Shown here piece after piece: positions 41,001 to 48,586 of a stretch of 64,000 bases of DNA. This DNA comes from Corbicula japonica (lineage: Eukaryota; Mollusca; Bivalvia; Venerida; Cyrenidae). The position numbers and the translations under genes were made by a program. Position 1 is the first letter of the stretch. Each line of letters starts with the position of its first letter. The notes under the pieces are model-generated. The model was given only the letters and a program-made list of their open reading frames with translations, ran no database searches and was not told the DNA's origin. The stretch lies in NCBI GenBank assembly GCA_038501625.1, contig JAZAYU010000011.1:11912849-11976848 (forward strand), read 5' to 3'.

Positions 41001-44000
41001 TCCACACAACTCTTGCAACCATTGAGCAGTTGTTGACAGGTGAGGGACCCAGGGTCCTATGGACCCTCTTGTAATATTAATTGCAGATGGCAGCAATGTA
41101 GTGGATTTTACAACATAATTTATCTCCATAACCAAATAAAACTTAGACATACAGTTCAGTCGCGATTCTACGATTAAGCAGCAGACCAAGCTGAGTGTTT
41201 GAAAAATCACATTTTTCATAGTATTGCATTTAGTTACTTTAGATACCGCCACAAATCGCCAATGTCACTGTATATCGTAATAGGTTATTGTTGTAATATG
41301 TACACATGTCAAGGTCAAATTCTAAAAATAAAAAGACATCCTTGATTTCTTTATTTATATAGCAAAATTACATTTTATCATAAATCAAAACATCAATATA
41401 TAAGCACAAATCAAATGATATACAAATATGCATTCACATTTCATCGTAAAATAGAACAAGGCTTAGCTAATGATTTGTCAAGCATTTCATTTTTTGCAGG
41501 TTTTATACATTTTTGTTTATTTGACAGCATATCATATCACAACTACTTGAGTCGATAATTGCTCAACAATACAAAAACGGATATCACTTGCAGAGGTGTG
41601 AAAATAACCTGCTTGACCAAAATTGGCTAAATCACGTCATAATTATTCGTTAAATTGCATGTCTTGTTAAATCGCATTTCCTTCGATCGCATCTTTTTTA
41701 TATTGAATTAAGAAGGAATACAGATGGGACCACTGCTTCGTTCGTAGTATACCGTCATTTCGTATAATTGCAAATGGACTGTAATTAGTTTTTGTGTACA
41801 TTTTTCAGCTACTGCCTGCAATAAAAGGAAATGTTTTAACACAAGATCTGAAGTTTTTTGTGGTGCATGTACATTCTTCTTGAATAAATATTAAGTAGGC
41901 AATTTAAAGAATTTGATATAGTCCTGTCATAGAAATTTTTTAATTGATGATAGAATGATTCCACTTGTCTCAAAAATATAAAATTTTGAGAGAATTGTAT
42001 TTTATTTTTCATCTCATTGTCTTGAATTTTCAAGGGAGCATTTGAAAGTTATTCCATTTTTTGCTTCAGAATATGAACTGTAGAGCAAAAAGAATAGATA
42101 AACCTCGTTAGTTGTTAGTAAAGGCCATTTTCTTAAATCATTATTTTATTTCTAGCCCTTGTGCAACAATTGTAGATCCTGATTGGCTGCATGTCCATGC
42201 AGTCTGATCACAATTTACACTGGTCGTGTTTTGGTCAGAAACTAATGATTCTCCAATCAGATATTGTAGACTGCATTGATATGCAGGCTGATCTTGATCT
42301 GCTCTGGTCACAAACAGAATTAAAAGCACAATATCATGGAATATATGCCTTATCCCTTGGAGTAAAAGGTTGCTTAAGTTATTAGACCTGTAGAGCACGT
42401 AGCTATTATAGTTTTGACAGATTTGGTTTTTTGTTGCAGTTGTTGATCACAAGCTAGATGGATGTGTGCTGTGCTTGCCAAAGTCAGAAGTGTATGACAC
42501 TAGGTAACTCTTTATTCTAGTTTCAACATATTTGATGTATATTATAGTGTACAAACTCCATTACTTGTGTAAGCCCCATGCATGATCATTTCGTTAGTTT
42601 ACTGACCAGTAATTGGACCATCAGTGCCATGATGTAAACACTAAATCCGAAATGAGTTCAAATTATGTTGAAACTATTTTAGTCAAGGTTTACAGATTTA
42701 GCAGAGTTCTGAATTTGATATTTATGGCTTGGAGCCAGCGATGTCCACCTCTCTTATTGGCTGATGCAGAGAAGTTACTGATGTAAATTTCAGGCTCTCA
42801 TAAATTTGCCAAAATATATCTTGTTTCTTAATCCATAGAACTTTAAAACTAGAAGTACTACTCTCGGCATAAGACAAGAGCTGTGAAATTATAGTAATAT
42901 GCAGTGTAGCTTGATTTAAATAAACGATACAACGCAATAGTGTATTAGTATTTTAGTTCAGGTAGACCAAATCCAGACAATGGTCCTATGTCAGGAAAAA
43001 CTTGCAGCTTAAGACCAGTATCTGTGCCCAAGATCACAAAACTAAATCTGGAGATCAGTCTCAAATCTCAACCAGTCGCCATTTCAGCCAATCAGATCCT
43101 TGAGATTTGAGACTGATCTCAAAACTTAGTTTTATGATCTTGGACCCTGGTTGTGCTAAGTATTGATAATAATCAGCCTGTTGTCTTTGAAGACTGAGCT
43201 CTATTGCATGAAAACAGCCGAATGACTGGTATTTTATTTCTCTGGTGATCCTTTAACAAGTACCCAAGATCGTCCAAAATGTACCATTTGATTAGACGAT
43301 TCGGAGACTGTTATCAATTTCAACCGTATGCTTGAGATTTGGTGACTGGTTTATTACCTTTAGTCCAGTGCCCATATTATAAAACTGAAACTGGAGACCA
43401 GTCTCGGTTTCCACAAATTTCAATTTTATCCAGCCAGTGCTTGAGGTTTTCAGTTTTATGATCTAATGCCCAGCACATTGAAGATCCAGGCCATACTTTC
43501 AATTAACAGTCAAACCTGTGTTAAGCAGCCACCCAAGAGACAAAAATTGGCTGATTGAAACAGGTGGCTGTTCAAGACATGTAAAAATTATAACAAAATG
43601 TCAGTTTTAGGACAAATTCAAACTGGCTGTTCGAGACAGGTGGTTGTTAAATGCAGGTGGCTGCTAAGGCAGGTGCAACTGTAATTTCACAAACCACCTT
43701 TCATATGATTCTATTTTGAAGTTACTACTAAACAGCTGTTGATTCACTTAAAAACTTGTTCTATGTTGTTTTACAGTCTCGGGGTGATGAACTATCCACG
43801 TAAAGCCAAGAAGAAACCAGCCCGAGAGGAGACCACCATTGTTTGTATAGCGTGTAAAAAGTCTAAGTCCAAGGAAGATGAATTCCTCATCACTCAACGC
43901 CCAGAAAAAGGTCCGAGTGGTGAAAATATTTTTCTGAAGTGCTTTGAATTAACAATTACTATGGTTTATATTGGGATTATTTCGATTTTTGCACAATGTA

Positions 44001-46676
44001 GTTTTGGTTAAAAAAATATGTTTGGTTGGCTATTTTGGCTGTGACTCTTAATGTTACCTTTATGACCAGGTAAAGTAGAATGCTTCAAACAAACTGTAAT
44101 ACAGTTACTGTTGTGTAAAATTATTTTGTTTTATTATTTCTTTTTACTGCAGGTTTGTTAGCTGGTTTATGGGAATTTCCCAGCTGCATTAGTACCACAG
44201 ACGAGTGTAATAACCCAGATAATGTCAACATTTTAAAAAGGAACCATGTTATTTTGAAGAATAAATGGACTGAGAGAAGTTGCGGAGAGGTTAGTTATGG
44301 AATCTTTTCATAATTTTCAAGTGTGACAAATATCTCTAGATCTAAAACTATTATTGGTGCCATTTCCTATAATTTCTGTGCCAATCAAATAAAACTAACT
44401 CTTTTCTTCATTTCACTATTATGCAATCCCTATACTGTGCAGGATTTAACTATCATATGATACAATAGTATTTCTTGGCCTGGATATTTGATTCCATTTT
44501 CAGCCTGCTATATGTTCAAGATTGAAGACTGGTCACCAGTTCCTGTTTTATGATCTTGTGCCCAGAAATATGCACAAACAAAAAGTTTTAAAGAAGTTCT
44601 AATCAGCCAACTTATCCATGCCATCTGATCAGGATCTAAACCGTCCATTTTAAATTTATTAGGTTATTTCTGACTAGGATGTGAGCCTTGCCAGCTAATC
44701 TGGATAAACACTAATTGCACTTTCGGTAAAACACATATGTATGGAGTGAAGGATTAATATTTTATTTTGATTTTCAGGTAGTTCACATATTTTCACACAT
44801 CCACCAGACGTATCAGATTAACAGTGTTATTGTGGAGGAAGAGAACATAGAACTAACAGACCAGTGCAGATGTAAGTGGGTAACCAGGCAACAGTTCCTG
44901 GAAGCTGCCATCTCCACCGCAATGAAAAAGGTACAAAATGAAAACATCTTTTAATCAGTAAACACTATGCCCACACTATTATGTCCTTGTTCAAAGGTAT
45001 TAGGAGATACATATAATCCTTTATTTCAGATTTACCCGGTAGACATTATATCGCAAGTGGAAACATAGATCTAGATCAGACGGTTCTTTTCTGTCTTCTA
45101 ATCAGGATTTAACTGTTCGCTTATTGATAAGAAATAACCTTATGGATCAAGAAACAAACAGTGTAGATCCTGATCAGATTACATGGTTGTGGTTACCGGT
45201 TTAGATCTACACAGTTCACTCCAGGGTCCAAGATCATAAAACTTAGTTTTGAGATCAGTCTCAAATCTCAAGGATCTGATTGGCTGAAATGGCGACTAGT
45301 CGCCATTTCAGCCAATCAGATCCTTGAGATTTGAGACTGATCTCCAGATTTAGTTTTATGATCTTGGGCACTGAGTGACAGCAGTATTGCATGAAATAAA
45401 GGGTTACTAACTATAGAACTTCCAGCATTGGTATGGAGACTCTCATTTTTGTATGCAGTTGTGCAAGTATGTGCATTTTTAGGGTGGTGGCTTAAGTTTC
45501 CTTTTAATATTTGGATTTTTTGTTCTGACATAATCTGAGAGGGTGACACACGTTTTCAACTGAACACCCAACTACATGTAGTTTATTTAAAAAGCATCCT
45601 GCTTGCATATCATAATCATTAGTTCTGACTTGATTTATTGCTTTATTAAGAATTTCATTAAAGTCAAATAGACATATTCTGTGTGTTTGACTTATTAGGT
45701 TGATTATCTGAAACAAGGCAGAAAGTGTATTATGTTAAAATTTTGTTTAATAGAATGGATTATTTCTAAAAAGTAAATACCGAAATCAAATTACGACTAT
45801 GAAAGTGCCATGGCAGAAGTGCCAAGATGATTCCGTTCTATTTTCATTTTGCGTTATAACAAACTTGTTTTTCTTGTCAACAATAATATATACCAACTAT
45901 GGAAAACTAAATGATAAAACTTTGCCTAACCAAAACTCAATTTGAAGTTGATTACCTAACGTAAGTTAAGAAAATTGGGATTATATACTCATAGACTAGT
46001 ATTACATGAATATAAATAATTTTATCCATTATGTACAACAGTAAGTTGATTGTAACCACATGTATTTTTAGTTTAACTATTCAAACCATATCTGCACCAC
46101 ACTGTCATCTATGTTGCTTATTTTGACATTTTTTATGTTAAATAATCTGAAATGTGTATTGTCATGTCAACTTATAAATGAAGTCAATGATATTTTTACA
46201 GGTTTTCAAAGCATATGAGGCTGTGGTCAATGAAGAAAATCAGGTAAGCAGTACTGAAACTTGAAAATAACTACTGAAGTTTATTGACACCAAAATTATA
46301 TGTATGTATGTTTTTACTATTATTTGATGTTTTATAACCATTTTATAATAAAACATTTATGTAGTTTTCATTTATTTCTATAAATAAATATTCGATAATG
46401 GTCTTAGATTTTTAAGAGAATTTGAAATTCTCAAAGAAGTCTGAGCAATCACACAACAAAGATTTAATGCATGCGTAATTCAGATTCTGACTTGGTGGGA
46501 AAAAAGCTTTCTCTGCAGATAATTAAAAACTGACAGTGAGTCACTTCACTATGTATTATAAATAATAATAAATAAATAAAATTTCTTTGCAGGAAAATAG
46601 GCACACAAAGTTGAAAGGCAAAGTTGACAAAAACCAGAGGTCGATTCAAGATTTCTTCAAATCCAAAGCTACCTGA
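29080..46676 (+). CDS. MUTYH: Adenine DNA glycosylase (MutY homologue)
   Basis: Coding exons: 29080-29116, 29838-30041, 30702-30775, 31103-31144, 31812-31883, 32503-32616, 34165-34262, 34957-35101, 36597-36675, 42440-42503, 43777-43910 (or 43919), 44153-44289, 44778-44930, 46202-46243, 46593-46676; 492 or 495 aa (human up to 546). It removes adenine paired with 8-oxoguanine in base excision repair. A basic MGKRKRQ start suggests nuclear targeting. Catalytic Glu85 lies in [23 protein letters not shown] follows, the helix-hairpin-helix is [14 protein letters not shown], and catalytic Asp187 is in VDGNV. Four Fe-S cysteines (241, 248, 251, 257) have C-x6-C-x2-C-x5-C spacing. A connector (CVLCLPK) leads to the MutT-like 8-oxoG domain with [10 protein letters not shown] and GEVVHIFSH. 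The C-terminus carries a PCNA box, QRSIQDFF. Oddities: exon 6 junction tandem duplication, an alternative exon 11 donor, and a missing zinc-site cysteine. Confidence 0.97.
29502..29703. mobile_element. Small TIR element with CCAGGGCTT ends
   Basis: TCCAGGGCTTCTTTTC at the left and GAAAAAGCCCTGAA at the right are inverted copies. The inside is A/G-rich with no coding capacity. It lies in MUTYH intron 1. Confidence 0.6.
32180..32403. mobile_element. Family B MITE
   Basis: GTAACCCTTTCTTACATTTA ... GAGTTTCCAAAGCCAAGGGTTAA with TAGATCCAGATCATCCAGCA and GCTGATCTGTATCGACACTG arms. It lies in MUTYH intron 5, about 100 bp before exon 6. Confidence 0.8.
32564..32992 (+). repeat. Tandem duplication of the 3' end of MUTYH exon 6 with its splice donor
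   Basis: A 59-bp unit (one copy is 61 bp) begins CTGGTGTGGGCAGGTACACT and ends TATAACGAGGTAATG. It occurs seven times head to tail. Copy 1 is the real end of exon 6 encoding the helix-hairpin-helix; copies 2-7 follow in the intron. GAG|GTAATG donor sequences fall at 32617, 32676, 32735, 32796, 32855, 32914 and 32973. Reading on past the first donor reaches a TAG within copy 2, so use of any later donor would truncate the protein. Confidence 0.93.
33320..33350. mobile_element. Family B left-end fragment
   Basis: TATCCCTTTACTCCACATAT ACACG matches the family B left terminus, cut off by the tandem-repeat element that follows. Confidence 0.5.
33351..34128. repeat. Tandem array, ~164-bp unit
   Basis: About 4.7 copies of a unit starting TTTTTTGTGAAAGTTGTGTT (near 33433, 33597, 33761, 33925, 34089) and containing CAGTAACCGTTTAAGATACA, CTGACATCTCAATACCAATT and AAAGTTATGCCCCTTTTTCA. 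The lead-in TGGTTATTAGATTGGGG and GGGCGGGCGGG suggests the start of a larger non-autonomous element. The array ends 36 bp before MUTYH exon 7. Confidence 0.85.
34386..34521. mobile_element. Family B MITE, inner part
   Basis: AACTGTTCAGGATCTGCACT, GGTCCGAAATAACCTAACAA, AATGCAGATCCTGATCAGAT. The termini are lost. Confidence 0.65.
34552..34722 (-). mobile_element. Small TIR element, inverted copy of 43507-43683
   Basis: Its reverse complement (AGGCAGCCACCCAAGGGGGT, AACTGGCTTTTTTTAAAAAG, GTGGTTGCTGAATGCAGGTT) matches the element at 43507 throughout. Both sit in MUTYH introns in opposite orientations. Confidence 0.7.
35119..36194. mobile_element. Family B MITE split by a pogo-like element
   Basis: TTAACCCTTTGTTCTATA continues after the insert as GACTTCTACGGTGTGGGCAA and ends ATGAAGTAAAGGGTTAA. 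The left end is 17 bp after the 5' splice site of MUTYH exon 8. Confidence 0.85.
35137..35983. mobile_element. Pogo/Tc1-mariner-like non-autonomous element
   Basis: Inverted ends CAGTGGAGCTCC and GGATCTCCACTG are flanked by TA on both sides (35135-35136 and 35984-35985), the hallmark Tc1/mariner target duplication. Internal TATATCGCGA and ATATAACGCGG subrepeats resemble the CTCGATATAACG-type ends of pogo/Tigger elements. It is 847 bp with no transposase frame. Confidence 0.85.
37013..37165. mobile_element. Family B MITE, left part
   Basis: TTAAGCCCTTTTCCACGTTT, GCGACCAGTGTAGATCCAGA, GGATCTGCACTGGTCACATT, AAAGCAAACAGTGCA. It is cut off exactly where the family E element starts. Confidence 0.8.
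38857..40530. mobile_element. Element nested in family E, with a 145-bp tandem array
   Basis: Starts ATGCCCCCCTTCAAAGAAGC GGGGGTATA and ends GGGGGGGCATTTGTGTTTGA CAAACACCTCTTG; GCCCCCC/GGGGGGC are inverted ends. On both sides the family E units resume (CTTAATT before, TTTTTGTCTGATCTTC after), so it inserted into family E. It contains the array at 38946-39990 and an AT-rich unique part at 39990-40490. Confidence 0.75.
38946..39990. repeat. Near-identical 145-bp tandem array, seven units
   Basis: GACAACGCTTTGTGATACAG occurs at 38966, 39111, 39256, 39401, 39546, 39691, 39836 and (eroded, +146) 39982. Units differ by only a few substitutions. Each unit contains AGGTCAAAGGTCAAGGTCAC at 39051 and every 145 bp to 39921, and a dyad GGTCAC...GTGGCCTTGACC. 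Confidence 0.95.
42151..42370. mobile_element. Family B MITE, diverged
   Basis: TCTAGCCCTTGTGCAACAAT TGTAGATCC, TGATCACAATTTACACTGG, GCTGATCTTGATCTGCTCTG, TCCCTTGGAGTAAAAGGTT. It ends about 70 bp before MUTYH exon 10. Confidence 0.65.
43023..43147. mobile_element. Family A foldback element
   Basis: GTGCCCAAGATCACAAAACT AAATCTGG ... TTAGTTTTATGATCTTGG. The left CCAAT segment is deleted; the right CATTTCAGCCAATCAGATCC is intact. Confidence 0.85.
43262..43472. mobile_element. Two diverged family A copies
   Basis: ACCCAAGATCGTCCAAAATG ... TGCTTGAGATTTGGTGACTG, then GTGCCCATATTATAAAACTG AAACTGGAGACCAGTCTC ... CAGTTTTATGATCTAATGCCC. Both are heavily substituted. Confidence 0.55.
43507..43683 (+). 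mobile_element. Small TIR element
   Basis: ACAGTCAAACCTGTGTTAAG CAGCCACCC at the left, GTGGCTGCTAAGGCAGGTGC AACTGTAA at the right. Inverted ends of CAGTYRMACCTG type. It matches the inverted copy at 34552-34722. Confidence 0.65.
44490..44564. mobile_element. Family A half copy
   Basis: CATTTTCAGCCTGCTATATG, AGATTGAAGACTGGTCACCA, TTCCTGTTTTATGATCTTGT GCCC. The CCAAT core is mutated. Confidence 0.55.
44596..44757. mobile_element. Family B MITE, diverged
   Basis: TCTAATCAGCCAACTTATCC, GATCAGGATCTAAACCGTCC, ATTAGGTTATTTCTGACTAG, TATGGAGTGAAGGATTAA. The right end is 20 bp before the acceptor of MUTYH exon 13. Confidence 0.7.
45012..45406. mobile_element. Family B MITE interrupted by family A
   Basis: ATAATCCTTTATTTCAGATT, TAGATCTAGATCAGACGG, GTGTAGATCCTGATCAGATT ... 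GCATGAAATAAAGGGTTA. A family A palindrome sits at 45229-45377 in the right arm. Confidence 0.75.
45229..45377. mobile_element. Family A foldback element inside a family B copy
   Basis: CCAAGATCATAAAACTTAGT ... TAGTTTTATGATCTTGG. The centre GATCTGATTGGCTGAAATGG CGAC is followed by its exact inverse, so this is one of the two most symmetric copies. Confidence 0.92.
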
Positions 46677-46764
46677 CAGTTGATCAGTGTCGGCACTTGA
46701 GGATCTATAACACAGATGAAATAAATTCCTGTGTCTTTTGATTTTTGTATGTGAATAGTCCTGT

Positions 46765-46770
46765 AATAAA
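46765..46770 (+). promoter_or_regulatory. Polyadenylation signal, MUTYH
   Basis: AATAAA 88 bp after the MUTYH stop codon, followed by T-rich DNA. Confidence 0.7.
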
Positions 46771-46890
46771 AATATTTTAGTCTAATTTTTCTGTTTTGGG
46801 CAACATATATATTTTAAGATGAATTATAACATAACAGTTTGCCAAAGGTAGAAGCTTATCGTGCTGGTATGTAGTGTTAAAGTTAGCATA

Positions 46891-47126
46891 TTATAATCCT
46901 CTACATAAATATGCTTTTATGGCTTGGGCAGAGTATATTTAGATCAACCGGCACATCTGTGCCATTTAATTAAAATAGGAATTGTTAGCTTTTGATTAAT
47001 TATTTCTGACCAAAAAAAAAATCGAACAGTGCAGGTCTTAATCCGATGCCACAGATGTGCAGGCTGATCTGGATCTACACTGGTGGCAAATATGATAAAG
47101 GCATATATATGGAGTAAAGGAATAAT
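46891..47126. mobile_element. Family B MITE, diverged full length
   Basis: TTATAATCCTCTACATAAAT, GGGCAGAGTATATTTAGATC, GCTGATCTGGATCTACACTG, TATATATGGAGTAAAGGAATAA. Confidence 0.75.
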
Positions 47127-47529
47127 ATGACCTCTTTGTTTTCTTCAATTTCTGCATTCACCAAACTTTGAATGAAAGATTTTGTTTTGAATCCTGGATC
47201 AATAAATAAAATCGTGTAATAGTTTGGTCTATCTATGTTCCAGTGCATGCAATATTAACTATTTTTTGGGGTCCTAAAATGTACAGACGGTCTTCAGACG
47301 GCATTTATTTAACCAGATGTCGGCTTAATATTTATTTGCGCACAGGAGAATTTAAGTAGGAAGAAGAAACTCTTCCCTGTCAAGAGGCAGACAAAGCTGG
47401 TAAAACGTCGGGCCAAGATGCACCATATTTTGACAGAGTGATGCCCCTTTGTCACTTAAAATTGTTCAGATGGCAAGCAAGAACGGTTAGACAGTCCTAA
47501 ATGTAGTAAGGTACATTGGAGAAAGATAA

Positions 47530-47815
47530 CGAAATGCAGGTCATGATTGAATGTGGTCAGAACCCATCTTTTTGTCTACGTATGATTTCTCAACACTGTG
47601 TACTTCTCTCCCTTATAATTTAATAAAAGACAAGCTAACCAGTCTCATTGAAAAAACTTTTACTAGAGAAAATAAACATTTATATCTTGTAATGAACAGA
47701 GGGCCATCCTTAAAGCAAACACTTCAGATAAGCAAGTAGATCTACACTTTCTTGATCTTTATCTTTCCATTCAAAATGGATACGTCACTACTAAAATATA
47801 TGATAAAAAGTTATT
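47530..47815 (+). pseudogene. Reverse transcriptase relic (retroelement fragment)
   Basis: Translated segments STYDFSTLCTSLPYNLIKDK and, after a gap with a stop, FLDLYLSIQNGYVTTKIYDK resemble conserved blocks of a reverse transcriptase family common in invertebrate genomes (Penelope-like/GIY-YIG-associated, from memory). The central catalytic region is missing and the two blocks are separated by a stop codon (at 47737-47739). Only about 95 codons remain of a protein normally several hundred residues long. Non-functional. Confidence 0.65.
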
Positions 47816-48083
47816 TCACTAAGAAAACTTGTGCTCGTTTTGTGATATTAGAACCTGTTGGGGCAAGTGTGAGGTTGGTGCTCCCTAGAACCCGGTTTAA
47901 ACCCTCCGTGGCAATTTGTTTTGCCACTTACCGTTCCAAGGCGGTATCCCCAAAGGTTTATGGCGTCTTATTTGAATTAGCATACTTATAACAAACATGC
48001 TCTCTCTTCCTCTCTTCTTTTTCGCTGCGAGGGGATGCTGTGTTTTGTGAGTGTGGGGATTCCTGATATGCATATTTCCCGTT
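47811..48083. repeat. Family O dispersed repeat
   Basis: GTTATTTCACTAAGAAAACT, GTTGGGGCAAGTGTGAGGTT, GAACCCGGTTTAAACCC, CGTTCCAAGGCGGTATCCCC, TCCTGATATGCATATTTCCC. It matches 59115-59475 closely. Its left end is joined directly to the reverse transcriptase relic. Confidence 0.75.
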
Positions 48084-48519
48084 TTTTCAGCAGAATTAGA
48101 TCTAAATGCCAACAGAACGTCATCAATCATGTCTGATGACGCCATGGTTCCATTTTCCAAGAATTGTGCATTGTTTTGAAAGGAGCTTTCAGCATCCGCT
48201 AGCGTTTTTTTTTTGAGATTTTTCGAAACCAACGTCCATTAGGCAGTGTTTTGAAACTAATTTTTCTAGGTATAATTTTTTTAGGTTTTTTGTTCCGGCC
48301 ATTGCTATTTTATGCTTAATTTAAGCCTTAAGCATTGAAATCTCGTCTTCACTCATTAAAAAATGCATTAGAAATCCATATACAACATAAAATGCGTGCC
48401 CGACTTTGTCCCTAGCTTAATTGTGAAGATGAGTAAAAATACGGACACCAAAGGCCTATTCTCGAATGCCTTTACCATGTTTACTACGCTTTGCGATTTG
48501 TTACATCCGATAATCAATG

Positions 48520-48541
48520 TGACGTCATAATTGTGACGTAA
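48520..48541 (+). promoter_or_regulatory. CRE palindrome plus half-site upstream of SLC44
   Basis: TGACGTCA at 48520-48527 followed by TGACGTAA about 7 bp later, 60 bp before the start codon. A paired ATF/CREB-type motif at promoter distance; function inferred. Confidence 0.5.
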
Positions 48542-48586
48542 GGTCAGCAAAGCAGTTCACGCGTTTCAAAGTTTTTTTTCAACAAA

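Larger units (their letters stand above)
37168..41072. mobile_element. Family E: 3.9-kb element with internal tandem repeats
   Basis: Starts AGCTCACCTGTCACATAATG ACAGGGTGAGC and ends GACAGGTGAGGGACCCAGGG TCCTATGGACCCTCTTG; CTCACCTGTC and GACAGGTGAG are inverted ends. Between about 37240 and 38850, and again at 40535-40690, are tandem units of about 150-160 bp (TCTTAATTTTGGTCTGATCT, GATATCTAGGTCAAGTTTGA, GTGACCTTGAAAACTAGGTC). A different element is nested at 38857-40530. No protein-coding capacity is seen. The whole lies in MUTYH intron 9. Confidence 0.8.
46790..48500. other. Intergenic region between MUTYH and SLC44
   Basis: Holds a family B copy (46891-47126), a reverse transcriptase relic (47530-47815) and a family O copy (47811-48083). 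No host exon is recognised. Confidence 0.6.
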
